DNA of 64,000 nt from Ixodes scapularis (taxonomy: Eukaryota > Arthropoda > Arachnida > Ixodida > Ixodidae), in contig NW_024609879.1 of assembly GCF_016920785.2 (NCBI RefSeq), forward strand, positions 13,951,145 to 14,015,144, written 5' to 3'. This document shows, piece by piece, positions 21,689-34,496 of this stretch. The position numbers and the translations under genes are program-made. The notes beneath the pieces were generated by a model. That model made no database searches. It saw only the letters and a program-made list of their open reading frames with translations, and was not told the origin of the DNA. Every line of letters starts with the position of its first letter. The first letter of the stretch is position 1.

Positions 21689-24600
21689 GATATGCCTAAC
21701 ACGTGTATTCCACGGTAGTTCTTCGTTAAACTAAACCCCAAGGATTTTATGTTTTGTTACTTGTTCTTAAATTACATTGCAAGATTTAATAATGACGGCG
21801 TCGTTATCGCATTTATAGATAGGCTGAAATATTACATATTTGGTTTCAGACATTTAGTTGAAGTTTATTTGATATACCGCCCACTATAATAAGTACAGCG
21901 GTTACCTTCCATCCACATATTGTTGTAAACGAGCCCCGGGATCTTGAAATATCTACGAAATTTGCAGGAAGAGGTTGAGATTAACTAGTTCTGTAGAGGG
22001 GTTACTGCTTAGACATCAATTGTAACTTGTAAGGCTGTAACTATGCCATATTTTGTAGCAAAGATTCCACGCCGGTCTAGTTTTGCAACAGACAGCAAGC
22101 AGTCACTTTCAAAAAAAGGTGTGAAAAAGTATTTCAGTGTTGGTGGAACAGGAGAAAAAAGCGCAAAGAAGACACTAGCACAAAAAGACGCGATATTCAC
22201 CAACAGCAAAAATCTCAAACTCTATTGAAATTTATGTATCAGTCTCACTGATTGCATTACAACCCTGCCATTTGGGCATAAAACCCAACGTATTGTGTAA
22301 AGCCATAAAAGAAGTGAGATTTGTTTGAAGGAAATAAATGGGAAAAATTGGAAGTAGCCAAAATATGTAGTAGGTAAAAGATGCAATTAAATTAAGAGGG
22401 CAAAAAGATAAAACCTGAAGTCAAATGTAAGTCTTCCAATTATATTTATCCCTCCAAGATATAAGAAACCACATATTCTCGGGGGAACTTTGGGCATTTC
22501 TGGCGGCCAGTTTGCATCAATGTTCATTCCAGATGATATCACTTTGAATATAACCAGAAAAATATGTTAAGTAGAGAACTATTGGCATTCACTAGAAATC
22601 TAATTTCTTTGAAGCAGCTTACGACATACTCAAACTCTAGGACGGCCAATTCAACATGGACGACATCGGGCAACCAAAATATTTCTCCATGACGAACATT
22701 AATCTTGAACACCGTGTTCATTGCTGCAGGATCCTAAGGAGTTAATGACACCAATCATTTCCTTAGCTACACACTCCCCCCTCCCAAACCTCTCATATCT
22801 TTTTTTTTTTTTTCTGTAGATGAGCGGCTTATTTCGCCCTTGCCGTTGCAATTTCTCTTCACCTGCAGTTCTTTGACCGGTCCTTGGCCTAAGAAATAAG
22901 AACTCGCAGTGTTCGCTGCTTCGACATTTTGAACGTTCACCAGCTCGTCTGTCTGGTTTGTAATTTGCGGTTAATCATACATATCGACCACTACATATAT
23001 TCACTTTTGGAAACTGCATATGTTGCAAGTCATCCACTGTGAAATATGGGATCCGAAAATACTATAGTCGGTTGCAAGCTAAGAGAAAACCGGAAATGCC
23101 TCTCAGAGGAAAATGTAATCCTACGCCGAGAAACGCCAGCCAATCGTTTTCATGACGTCACGATTCCGTGGACCAATCCCGATCCTTTTGAAAAAAAAAA
23201 AAAAAGAAACTCAACATGGCTGCTGGCCTTAGCAACGCGACGCTAGTTTCTCGTGACAATTATTCTGCTTTTTTGCACCGTGTTTTACGTGCCCGAGGTT
23301 ACGCCACGACATCTTAATGGTATCGGCTTGCGTTTGCAGCAGTTTTTGCGCGACAACGTGAGAATCCAGCGACGCTATCGCCAACAAAAATTTCGAAGCG
23401 GGCGCGAGGCTTAGCACTGCTGAGAGGTGAGAAGCTACGCCGGACGTCATCTGCTTCGTTGGATTTCTGTCGCCTCTGCCCCACGTTGCTACTCAATATT
23501 GTACCGGCACCGCTGCTTCAATTCGCTGTGGTTTCCGCGGGGTGAGCTGAGATTGCCGTGCTTATCAGTCGCAGGTGAGATCTGTATACCGGGAGTCCCA
23601 GCGTTGGAAGACGGTATGTTAGACAGTATCTTGGACAGAAAATGAATTGGGAAGACGGTGCATTGGACATGACTTTTTTTCTTTACTAAACAGCTATTTC
23701 GTTGACAAAAACGTATTCTAACTTATTTAAATGTCCTGAATGAATTAAATAAATATTGTAGTGGTTTAAGACACGTTTCCTGGAGGAAGAAAAAGCAACG
23801 TTGCTAGCGAACTACTTTTTCGACGGCGGAGGCACTTCAGATGGGCGCAATGCGCTTGTGGGTGGAGCTAAAAGATTGTTCTCAGGTTGCATCCGACTAT
23901 AGAACCATATAGATTGTGGTAGTAGACAGTGCGCAGCGGACAAGCCTCGTCTTCGTTGTGTGGGGAGATGGTGCACTTGCGGTGGTCGTGTGAAGCATTT
24001 GCAGCGGAGCGAAGTATGGGAAGGCCAGAGATTGGGCAAACACGAACCACACATAGCCTCATCTATACTGACAAGACCTGGCAGATCGCCACTAGCGTCA
24101 CTGTATATGCTCCCGTAGGGAGCAGAGAAACGCCAACCGTAGCGCCCCCACTCGGCGAGTAGCGGCGAATGCCAAAAAGGTTACAGCTCTTGCACGGTGG
24201 ACGTGTCGGGTATAGAAGAAAGCAGGCCTTTCGTAAAATCTGGGTCTTTCATCGTGTGAAAACTATTTTTAATGTCACAGGTAAGCACTCTAAAAGGATT
24301 GGCAGCACTTGCTGTGGTCTGAGCGAGCGAAGGAGTCCTGTTCTGAGCCCAAACCACCTTACGGTAGCAGACGACGCGGCGGGCTCTGCGGAGAATGGGC
24401 GGCAGGTTCCGCGGTTCTACCGCCAACTTTTCGAGGAGTTTGCCCAGTATCCAAAGGAAACCGTGTCAGTACAAAGGCTGGTCTATTCGGAATGTCGACG
24501 ATCCTTTTTATTAGCGCGTTGTTTTGCTCTTCATTTATAATAGACTCGTTAGGCGCTGTCGAGCGGATTTGGTTATTTAATGTTGAAGTGCAGGTCGTGT

Positions 24601-26071
24601 TGATAGCACAAATTGTCAAAGTACCTTGCTACCGCTACCAGTATTTTAAGGTGCTTCTAGGGTAGACTATAATTTTATTTTACTTGCAATCCGAAGGGAG
24701 AGGCTGGCAAAATAACGTCCTAACATAGTCGACACTGGTCATAACGTTTATTGCGATCGTGTCCTCGCTGAATTTCGACGGGAGTGATTGTACAAAACTT
24801 CTTGGCGCTATTGAGTTCTGCTTGCTGAGTGGCTCTGCCTACTTTTCCAGTCTTTTCAGGCCCGTTATCAATCAGCTGTACGACTTCAAACATTTTTTTT
24901 TAATTACGTCGGTCCGTGTTACAGCCAGTTTAGATTTTCGGCAGGCAGCCAGTTCTCTCAATTATCATAAAAAATAATGAAGCTTTAAAAGAATTCTTAC
25001 GTGGAAAGAACTAATTCGTAATTGCAATTGTGTTGCTTCTTTTTGTAAATTTAATTACTTATAACTTCCAAAAAAACTCAAATTTCTTGGAAAACATTTT
25101 TTTAGTTTAAAAACGTTTGAATCAGAAGGAATATAAAACCACAAATGCCAAGACGTTTTTACCTCAAGTGGGGACAAAATCTAAATTAATCTTTTGGAGA
25201 TTGATATAGCATGGTCTTTATTGACTACTCTAATCAGCTTACCTGTTTAATTGTTTAGCTTTCCAAACACTTGTAGTTTACAAAAGTGCATTTGGAAAGG
25301 GAATAATATTGACGACATTGCACTGCCACTCAGATGCATTGCAAAATTCATGCCTTCGTCCAATCATCCAACTGGGCTTAACATACTGCTTCGACATTCT
25401 CTAGTGCGAGATTCATTGAAAACTCGCTCTGGTTATGATTTACACTGCAACAAAATTTTCTCAATCGTCCATTAACTGCAACCACACTTCCTCGATCACG
25501 GTCAGTAAGAACAATTTATTGATATGAGGGCTTTGTTTCTAGAGTGTTTGCAAGCTTTTGACATCAAAGGTCTGTAGTATAAACACTGTCACAGTTGCAC
25601 TAAATCAGCAATTTTATTTCCAGATTAGTATACCACACCAAAAACGCTGCCAAAACCATTCTCTAAAGCTTTAGAGGGAAAACAAAAGAACCTAGTGAAC
25701 TTTTGAGAAGCTTAAAAAATCAAGTCTAGCAACTTTATGTGCACAACTGTGCACATAAAGAAGGAACACTAACATCCGTATTTCGACTATCAAAACACAC
25801 AAGCAGCTGTAATACAGAAAAAATAAAAAAAAAGATAAGAGAAAATTAGTAATCGGTTGAGCAACATGGTGTTCACTCAAGCAAGAGAGCATTTCTCAGC
25901 ATTGCAGGATAGCGATATTAATGACAGGTCATGCGAGCAAAGAAATCATGGTTCTGCGATGCCGAGAAGTGCTCTCTCATGTAACATTTCTTACAAATTC
26001 AAACAGCTATCTCACATCTCTCACGGATTTGTGCATTTCAACAGATTTCCTTTCGCGCTTTGCGCTTCTCT
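21689..26071. other. non-coding interval with weak exon candidates
   Basis: No gene is secure. At 23216 an ATG in good context (CAACATGGCT) opens a 33-codon frame. CTGAGAGGTGAGAAG (about 23420) and GTCGCAGGTGAGATC (about 23570) contain good 5' splice sites, so 23.2-23.6 kb might be a first-exon region. On the minus strand, 22721 down to about 22590 is an open stretch starting MNTVFKINVRHGEIFWLP with no recognised family. The rest is AT-rich. Confidence 0.35.
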
Positions 26072-26958
26072 TCATAGCATCCAGTTTCGCTCCGAATGAT
26101 TCTTGCTGTTCTTGTTCACAAGGCATGCTGTGCAAGATGAACACAAAGTGTGCTTCTTTCTCACATTTCGTGCAGCATGCCCTGCCACATAGTGCAGGGA
26201 CGCTTTTTCTTCTTCAATGATTGATTTTAAGAGGCAGTCAGGAAGCTCGGAATTTTTATCAGTTGATGTCTTCTGCTGTGGTGGCTTTGCCTTCATGTAG
26301 CTGCGAAGATGCTCTGTAGGGTCTTCATCATAGCTTCCAGACTTGCATGGAGCAAAGAACTGGCTGGGTGTTATTAGTCGAAGGGACACTTTGAAGTCCA
26401 GGGCCCGGGGCACAGGTTGTTTTTGGCGAATCAAGCTGAAAAGATTTTCCAGACAGCCCTGTGTCGTACGACTCATGAAACGAAATTTGAATTTTTTTTT
26501 TCTTGCAGGTACAGCTGTTGAAGCTTGAGGGCAGTCTTCGTTGTGACTATCATGCCGGCCTGACACGGTTTGAAGCATTCCCCCTGTCCTTGCTTGTAAA
26601 TCGACAGCCTCGAAAAGATGTACACAACTTCTTCGAGGAAAGTGACTGCTTCTTCGTGCTTGGTAGGATTCAGCTCACTTATTGCCGGTTTAATGGTGCG
26701 CGAGGTCATCAGCAAAAACCACTTGAAAACTAGCTTTAGGAACCAGGCTATTGTTAAAGCTTCCTCGCCCATCATTACTCCTTGAACAAGGTATCTAATG
26801 GCGGCACCAACTGCATGGTTAAAAAGGGCATAAGCAGACCCCACATTCATCTTGTCAAAATGCGGTGGGTTCAGGTGCTCCTCCTTGATGTGTGAAGCCA
26901 GTTTGAGGTCGTGCTGAGAGTCGATCGGCACAAGCTTCTGTACATGCTCCAATGGAAC
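26072..26958 (-). pseudogene. P-element-like (THAP9-type) transposase, C-terminal half, frameshifted
   Basis: On the minus strand CATATTAACAG at 26969-26959 is a 3' splice-like site opening a frame that reads VPLEHVQKLVPIDSQHDLKL, then NPPHFDKMNVGSAYALFNHA. After a run of A near 26490 the frame changes and continues RTTQGCLENLFSLIRQKQ and SLRLITPSQFF. These are characteristic of the C-terminal part of P-type transposases. The one-base slip at the A-run and later stops make it non-functional as assembled. No THAP domain, N-terminal half or terminal inverted repeat was found next to it, so it is a fragment. Confidence 0.75.
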
Positions 26959-29599
26959 CTGTTAATATGAGAAATTCCATACATTAGCTGAGCAAACCAT
27001 TTAATTTTAATTATCCCTTAAGGCCCTCCTATGCATCAGATCAGGATAGGGTGGATGATATTATAACATTTAGTAATGAAAAGTGATGTGTCAAAGGTTC
27101 AAACTTATTCAGTGATGGAAGGGGCATTTCACCTTTTGTAGCAGGTTCTGAGGCATCCAAAATATTGGTTTAGAGGAGCCGCTGACACTTTTGTAACAGA
27201 AGCCAAAATCTGTTAGTACATCACTTAAAATTAAAAAGTGATTGAATATCTAAATTAGTTCATCTATGATAACGATTGACGGTTCCTCTTTGTGCTGGGG
27301 CATATTACTTGAGATTTTTGTGATAAAAATGCATTGGATGCAAAAGGAACGCAAAGCCTTCCTTTTAGAAATAAGGGTCTGCTCGGGGTAGTTTTCATTT
27401 ACAAAAGGTAATAAAAAATGGTAGGAAAATAAGTCGTACGTAATGTAACCCTTCAGTTGGGTGAAAGCCTCTTCCCCCATTTTACCCTTAGTAGTTTATT
27501 TATACTGTAAGTATATTGACAGCAACACAGCGCAACACAGGCGCATAATGTCCGACGTTTTTCTCTTTCTTAAACGTAAACTATCTATCTATCTCTCTCC
27601 TGTAAGGATCATTTCTGTAAAATGTCAACAAGAACTAGCACATCCGCTACACGTCTATCAATAAAAATGCGTCCCCCAAGTTTCATGAACCTACCAAACC
27701 AGAGACTCTAATATCATGAGCTGAAAAAAACAATTACCCACAAAGATTAGGGAAACCTACAACTGTGCTTTAAAGGTGACAGTGCTCTTTGGAAGCATTG
27801 GAATCAGATTTAAGTCGAAGTTTGCTGGTCTTTCAATCGACAGCGGCACGGCATCTACAGGGACTACCGTATTTATTCAAGTATACCCCTGTCTTTTTCC
27901 TCCCCCTTTCTCGGCTCACCTTTTTTTTGTTTACATTTATATTAATTTGCAATCAGGACAAAGAAGGTCAACCTGTAATAATCCCGAGCATAAATGCCGT
28001 CCCTATCGCGCTACCCCTCCCCCAGGAGCACTAATCTGGACACTTGGCAAAATAGTCAGCGAGAAAACGGACTCTCCGTTTTCTCGTTGGTCAATCACGG
28101 CCGCCGGATTTCTGGCCGACTTTTTCGCCAAGTTACCAGATTAGGGCCCCGTGTCAGCCGCTGCTCCTAGCACTGCGGTGCAAAGCGGTGAAGCTCGACG
28201 CGCGCACGCTGGTGAGATGTGAAGGTTGACGCGAGCGGTGCCAAGCTTTTTTTCACCTGAAGTCGACGCTACAGCCGACTCTACGAGCCTATGGGACCAA
28301 TCAAACAGCATTAAGGTGCGATATTATGGCATTCCTTATCTTTGTGTGTGTCCTCTTTCATCAGCTAAATCAGTAGATTGCAGCCAGTGTACCGTGATTT
28401 GTGCTTTTACCATATGTGAGGCTGTATGAGTTCGAGCCTTTGACTGTGCTCTGACCTAAGATGAAACGAAATATATGGTGAGTAGAGAACCCGTGAAATA
28501 TATTTTTGTACCGTTTTTCTTTCCTTCTGCTCCTGTGAATATTGAAATGAACCCATAATTTTTTTTTTTTTGCTTTAAGCATTTTTTTGGCGCAGGTACA
28601 ATGCAATTTTGAGCGAAAATGGCATTTTGCCCCAAGATGTAGCAGAACATTGCACGCCAACCACTCGTAAAACCAGGCACCGACTCTTTCGTATATTAAT
28701 GGATCTCAACACCTGTTCTATAAGTCTGGGCAATACCAGAAACTAATAGCAATATGTCACTAGTCATATTTAGACGTTTTATTTCTTGTCTTCAACAAGT
28801 CGACAGCGTGAGGGGGACTCCGAGAGCAGCCAGACCTCAATTCGACGTCCAAAACGGATATAATGTTTATAAAACAAAAACAAGCAATCACTAAAGAAAT
28901 TGTGAGTAGCAAATGTGAGGACTGTCCGAAATGTCGACGATAGTGCTAGAGTGTACTATTTTTCGTGATATTATAGCGTTCCTCTTTGCACGGATGTTGT
29001 AGTGGTCACATCCGGCTTGAGTCTGCTCTTGCCGCTCTTGAAGCTGTTCCAGCTGCATAAGGATGCTCAACTCGCAGCACCCGGCTATAAATTATTCAGA
29101 GCATAAGTAAGAATGTTTCGCGTGAAACTAGTCCTCTCGGCACACAGCTCGCGCTAAAGCACCTTGACGTGGCTGCCCTCCATTGCTGCTGGGGAGCGCA
29201 TTTTGTTTCTCCCACGAAAACGAGGGTACAAAAAAAGCTTTTCCCGGCACTGTTTAAACAATGTACCGCGGATCAGAGATTGCTAAGCATTGCAAAGAAG
29301 CCTTTAAACTTGGACGAACAAAAAAAGACTCTTGATTGCTGCCGCCCGGAAAGCCACTTCGCGGCTGCCCGGGCAGCTCGCCCGCCTGCCCTCCGGTGAC
29401 GTAGCCGGGTAGGGAAAAGTAGGAATTTTCTTTGTTTACAGTAGAGAGTCGCCTCCTGGAACCCTCGCGGCCGGTGCAAGTTAAAAAATCAATAACTTCG
29501 AGGAAAACTTTTTTGTTTTGTCAAATATTTTGGCTATCAGTTGAGAAGGGGTTATTTATGCGGTCTGCCAATTTCCACCCAAATCGAAGACTATCAGAA
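26959..29599. other. non-coding interval
   Basis: No supported gene. A minus-strand frame at 27250-27480 starts at a real ATG (MGEEAFTQLKG) but matches nothing I know. A CTATCTATCTATCTCTCT run is near 27583. A foldback is listed separately at 28031-28144. The 29.1-29.5 kb stretch is G/C-richer, with frames on both strands and no recognisable domain. Confidence 0.4.
28031..28144. repeat. foldback with a nested perfect hairpin
   Basis: CTAATCTGG at 28031 pairs with CCAGATTAG ending 28144, extending imperfectly through ACTTGGC and GACT. Inside, CGAGAAAACGGA (28060-28071) and TCCGTTTTCTCG (28075-28086) form a perfect 12-bp stem with a three-base loop. This looks like a very small MITE-type element. 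Confidence 0.65.
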
Positions 29600-30637
29600 A
29601 ATTAGAGGAGTTTCCCTTTAATCACGTATCTTTTAGTGACCACAGTTTAGTCACTTTAACAATTGGAAGAAAAGAAACAAAATCGTGGTTTAACTGGGAA
29701 CTGTAGATATTCAAAGACAAGTTGCTGAAAAATTAAACTTGTTGTCGGAGGAAAGGAGAGCATTAGAAACCTTGATGTCGAGTCGAGAAGTTTTGTCAAA
29801 CTTCGGGAGAATTTAAAGGTGAACTCAAAATCAACGCGACTGAAAGAGCATGTATTTCACGCCGTCTAAAAAAAGAAAAGAAAGGAACTACAGTGTCAGC
29901 TGGATTTTCTGGTAAGCGTAGAAATTGCGCGACCCGGTGCGTTTATTAAAGAAATAAAAGGAATAAAGTGTAAAGTAGAGCTTATCGATATCGAAGGATA
30001 CAGAAGCCCTGCGACGCTGAAAGCCTCTTTCGATATGTAACGCCGACAAAGCGCTCGCTTAAGGTCGAAAAAAGGTATGCGACGCAAAACGAAATAATCG
30101 AGATAAAGTACGGGACCAGGGTTACTCGGCACCGAAAGATAATGAAGTGCGCTTTTGTATATTACTATTGGGACTTCGTGGGACCTCGGAGACACAGTTA
30201 CGTAGAAGTTGAAAACGTTTTCTTAAACCTCATGCCAAAGTTAGGTGAGAACGTTAAAGATCGCCTCAAGGCACCGAGCGGTATGAGGGAAATAAAAAGG
30301 GCAATTGACGAGCTAGCTTCGGGGAAATCGCGTGGTCCTAATGGCTTAGGTGCAGCTTTCTACAAAGCTTTCAAAGTCGATGGGGCCGAGGCCCTGCACC
30401 GCGTGATAATAGAAGATAGAAGAATACGAAAGAAAAAAAATAGTGCCCCATCTTTTCGCCAAACACCTATACACTCCGTGCGACGCGACTGGCGCGCCGC
30501 CGCGCGGCCGGTACCGAAGGTAGGCAATGAGAACCCCAGAGAAAACGAAACCGAAACCACGCCGCGTACGTTAATACGCATTGAAGTCGGAGTGGTGCGG
30601 TTGCGCTGGGTTCACAGCATGAAGTGCTTGCTACCTG

Positions 30638-30898
30638 TGCTGCGTCATTAAGTGCTTCAATAGTTATGCGTCGTATCTCGTGGAGACAAAGTTTCACAGT
30701 TTTTCACCTCGCCGATGTTTTGTGGAAAAGCGACAACGATGGAGCCGCGCCGTACGACGCGAGAAATTTGGTCTCCCGATCATGTCTGCCACTGTGTCGG
30801 CACGGCTGACATATTCTAGCTACACTGCCGCTTTGCGCTCTGCGTTTGTTTTCGTACCAGTACCGCCTACATCTGTTAGCGCCGATGGGACGAGCTGA
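30638..30898 (+). pseudogene. THAP-like DNA-binding domain fragment
   Basis: The frame opens CCVIKCFNS (C-x3-C), then ETKFHSFSPR (the FHxFP signature) and KRQRWSRAVRREKFG (the W and AVRR signature of THAP zinc fingers). It stays open to a stop at 30896-30898. The final Cys-x2-His pair expected near residue 55-60 is not in frame; a shifted frame reads LPLCRHG there, suggesting a small indel. THAP domains bind DNA for P-type and some other transposases. No catalytic domain follows, so the host element is non-autonomous or decayed. Confidence 0.5.
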
Positions 30899-31224
30899 AA
30901 CGCCATCCCACACTCGCGGGTATGCAGTGCCAATTTCGTTGAAAAAATGCCCCCCAAAGAAGTTTCGTCCCCATCGTCCGTGTCGATGATATTTCCGGAC
31001 AAGTATGGCACGCAATCTGTACTTCATGAAGAAAGATTCGAACGGTAAACAAAGTGACAAATATAAATCTAAAGACAACAACAATGAAACTCGGAATCAC
31101 TGGAGAATCGATGTTTGAGTATGGAAGTTTATGTGGTGTGCTTTCTTTCTTGATCAGCCTCATTTTGGATGTGGAAACGCTGACACCCCGAGTTCTGTAG
31201 ACAACAGTTTTTTTTATCTCGGCT

Positions 31225-31800
31225 TTTGAGCCACCTATTGCAAAGTGGTTCGAACTGGAATTGCCGTCCACTGGTCCCTTCCTACCTGTAAAGTGTGCAC
31301 CTCCCACGATGAGTGGTATTATCTGACAGCCTTTGACGGTCAAAGCCAGTTCCCATTTAGTCACGCCGCCCAAACTAAATTTACACCTGGTCTCGCTATG
31401 CCAACTCTTTTTGTTATAATAAGTGTTGTGCCAAGTGACGGTCATGTCAAAGTAACTGTGCGCCGAAAATCATCACCTCGCACAACAGGTTATTACACAA
31501 CAGCTGACCGCAAAATCTCTTGGCGGCCAAACCGTGTTTTGGCCGACAACTTTCTTTTCTTGGCTTTGGAACCACCTTTCGTAAAGTTGTTTCGATAGGA
31601 AGTACAGTCCACCCTAGTCCCTTCCTACCTCTAAAGTCTCCACTTCCCCCGACCAGTGATATTCTCTTGACAGCCTTTTCATGGTCAAAACCGGTCCCCA
31701 TAGAGTTACGCCGCCCAAACCAAATTTTCACCTGGTTTCCCAATGCCACCTTTTTTTTTTGTATAAGAAGTGCTGTGTCATGTTACTGTCAAGACCAAGC
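31225..31800. repeat. diverged tandem duplication, period about 338 bp
   Basis: The block from about 31230 to 31410 recurs from about 31568 to 31750. Shared strings include CCCTTCCTACCT, TGACAGCCTTT and ACGCCGCCCAAAC. Copy similarity is roughly three quarters by eye. The minus-strand frames over both copies are paralogous in sequence but carry no domain I know. Confidence 0.7.
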
Positions 31801-33412
31801 ACCTGTGTGCCCAAATCTGCGCTTTACACAGCCCACTATAACACAACATTTTGGGTCGAATATTGGATATCCCGTACAGCTTTATTTCTTTACTCATTAG
31901 AAACCTAACTTTCACACCTGCTGTCTCAAAGAAACTTGGCACTCTTCGTGCGCAAACTTAGTGAACATCTTACTCGCCTCCAAATATCATCGTTCCAGCA
32001 GTCCTAGGTTTACAGCGACGAGCGAAATAAATTTCCCACCCAGAGCAATCAAGGTGGCGGCCGTCTTGTTTTTCGGAAAATTGCTCCAACTCCTTTTTCG
32101 GCCGCAACTAGAGAAATTACCCCTAATAACGACTCAAACTCAATATATAAGAAGTGGAGAACAGCTAGATGCCCTTCTTAGGTCTACCCCAGTACTCATG
32201 CAACGCCACCCTCAACTTATCGGCTCAAAAAGCAAAAGTTTCGTCCGTGCGCGCTTTCGCCGCCACAGCTTGGCATGCGAAAAGGCGCCGCAGGCTGCTG
32301 AACGCGCCTCACAGTCGAACGCCAGCTCCTCCGCTAGCGGCGCTGCGCGCGTTTTTCAAAGCGCCCCCTATAGTTCCCGCACGGAGTGTATAGTATTTGT
32401 TCCAAAGAGTGATGACCCCGCGAAGCTCTTATCCGTTGAGTCGTATCGACCAATTAGCCTCACAAATGTGGACTACATAATACTTACGAATGTATTGGCG
32501 AGAAGACTGCATGGCGTAGTAACTTCCGTTGTTGGGACTCATTAAACATGTGGCATTAAGGGGAGAACGACTGTCATCAACATACAACTTGCAAGATGCA
32601 CCTTAGAATGTTGCGACGTATCTGAAGGACGCGTGGGTATGACGCAGCTTGACTTTGACAAAGCGTTTGATAAGACAGTACACGATGTTCTTTTTTTATT
32701 TAGCACATGTGAACGTTGGTTCTGTACTGTTGAAAGGAGTTATATTGTCCTACGCTGAGTAGTTCGTGAGCATCATTGTGAATAAGCGCGTTAGTGAAAG
32801 CTTTCAAGTTCTCTCCTCTGTCAGGCAACGGTGTCCTTTATCACCCTTGTTGTTCGCTCTTTATCTGGACCCCTTTTGTCTAAAAAGAAAATCCGCGGTT
32901 TTAGGCTGTTGAATAGCGAAGCAAACGTCCTTTCCTACGCAGATGATATCGCTGTTTTCTGCGACGGTAAAGAAATCATAAATGATGTGGTGAAGGTTGC
33001 CCTTGATTTTGTAAGATTCCCGAGTGTCTCATCAATCGGGACAAATGTGTGGGCTTCTGGCATGGCAGTTGGGATAGCACGCCGGCTGGTTACGAAAGAA
33101 TGCAGGGGACAAGTTTAGCGGTTAAGTACCTCGCAGTGCCTCTTGAACATTGCAGAGGTAAAACTGGGTATTGGAGAGAAGAAGTTCAAAAGGTTAGCTC
33201 TAAAACACTTATGTATGGAGGCTTGAATATCTCAATGTTTGCTCGTTCGATTGTGTTTAACCTGTGCACTGTGGCTAAAGTGTGGTATGGTCTCCAGACA
33301 CTGTGGATGTCTCGGGACAATATTTAAAATTTGCATACAGTAATTGCGATTTTTGCGTGGGGTGCGGGATGCGAGAAAACCAGTCGCACAAACTTATTTC
33401 GCTCCGTGAAAA

Positions 33413-33420
33413 GTGTGTGT

Positions 33421-33451
<31 letters not shown>

Positions 33452-33452
33452 G
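33413..33452. repeat. (GT)n plus poly-G tract
   Basis: About eleven GT units run into about 18 G. The tract lies inside the decayed LINE. Confidence 0.95.
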
Positions 33453-34386
33453 AGCTGGGTTTGGTTCACTTGTTTCTTAAGCAATCCATGTCTTGATTTC
33501 GTTTTCTAGAGGACCAGAGAGATTATTTTCGGCAGAATATGTTACAAGTTAAATTATGTTATACGTGACCTAATTTGTTGCCTCAGCGTGCTACATTACG
33601 TGCTGGAGGGCGCGAGGTTTTTGCTCAAGTGGCTAGATTTTTTTTTGTTTCTGATGGTACGCTTCTCGCTTGAGTATCTAAGCGAGGTCACAAAGAACGC
33701 TTGTATAAAGATCTGGTGGATAGTGTTTTGCCTGTGGCCTTGCACCTTTCCATCTACTGTGAGGGCCACAGCCAAGATGTACTTAAAAGTGTTAAATGAT
33801 GCCATTACGTTCAGCAGTGAAATCCTTTCTTCAACTTCATAGTTGTACGCTTCCCGTTAAGCCCTGACTCCAAGCAAGAGGTATTTTTGGGCCTTCGTCG
33901 GTCCATTATCTTTTGTGCAGGAAGCCCAAAGCTGTAGAACAACTTTTCCTCGCCTTCTGGGACGCAGTGTTTCACTGGAATATCATGCAGCGTACACCTA
34001 AAAAGAGCCTCCCAGTGTCGGGGTATGGTATTCGGTTCCTTTCTGTTGAGCGGGACTGGGGCGTGCCCTATAACATGCTAATGGTCTTGGCCCTGCACAG
34101 TATGTGAAAACCGAGGGTGGCCGTTCCCCATGCCGACGTGGACGCTCGTCCAGTTCGAGATTACTTTATTGAGGACTTTGTTCGCCCATGGAAATAGTAC
34201 AGAGCGCAGAACAAGCAGCCCAACTGTTTGCCATTTCTGGACGGATTGGTCGCACTGAGGGCTTTTTAACCTAATCTTGCCGGACAGCGCTTGACAGACG
34301 CTTTTAATCGTGAATCATTGTCCAGTATTGTATATGTTTTTATGCCAAGCCGGTAATAAAGAAAAAAACAAAAAAAAAAAAAAAAC

Positions 34387-34496
34387 CAACGTGGGTGACC
34401 GAGTGGTCATCGCGATGACTTTTGCGCGGAGGCCCAGGTGTGGTCATCGCGATGACTTTTGCGCGGAGGCATCTATTATTTATCCTTTCAGTTTAA
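34387..34496 (+). repeat. tRNA-like sequence duplicated upstream of an LTR
   Basis: GTGACCGAGTGGTCATCGCGATGACT resembles the A-box half of a tRNA-Ser type sequence. The 30-bp block starting TGGTCATCGCGATGAC occurs twice, at 34404-34433 and 34441-34470 (37-bp period). The B-box half is missing here. A related copy that does retain a B box precedes the second LTR at about 36019-36091. Confidence 0.5.

Larger units (their letters stand above)
30472..32388. mobile_element. TIR DNA transposon inserted in the LINE, TATA target duplication
   Basis: The element begins CACTCCGTGCG and ends CGCACGGAGTG (perfect 11-bp TIR). It is flanked by TATA on both sides (30468-30471 and 32389-32392). Removing the element plus one TATA joins the LINE codons in frame (FRQTP-I-VFVPKS), which confirms the borders. 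Inside are a THAP-like frame (30638-30898) and a diverged tandem repeat (about 31225-31800). The duplication could be read as TA or TATA. A THAP-like domain with a four-base duplication recalls Kolobok-type elements, but their usual target is TTAA, so I leave the superfamily open. Confidence 0.85.
29600..34386 (+). mobile_element. degenerate LINE (L1/Tx1-like), interrupted, with poly(A) tail
   Basis: Pieces of one LINE Pol occur in order on the plus strand. An endonuclease-tail SDHSLVTLTIG block lies at about 29630, and an RT N-terminal block MREIKRAIDELASGKSRGP at about 30280. KSDDPAKLLSVESYRPISLT lies at about 32410, NEEDFDKAFD-like LDFDKAFDKTVHD at about 32650, and SYADDIAVFCDG at about 32940, which is the YADD catalytic motif. 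A C-terminal block with GIRFLSVERDWGVPYNM is at about 34020. The 3' end carries AATAAAG (34355) followed by an A-rich tail to about 34386. Stops and frameshifts are frequent, so it is dead. A 1917-bp element interrupts it at 30472-32388. The 5' end is not located precisely. Confidence 0.8.

Noticed and set aside
22009..22218. Apparent signal-peptide protein on the minus strand
   Set aside because: The initial residue is TTG in the DNA, with no ATG upstream in frame before a stop, so the signal peptide is not initiated.
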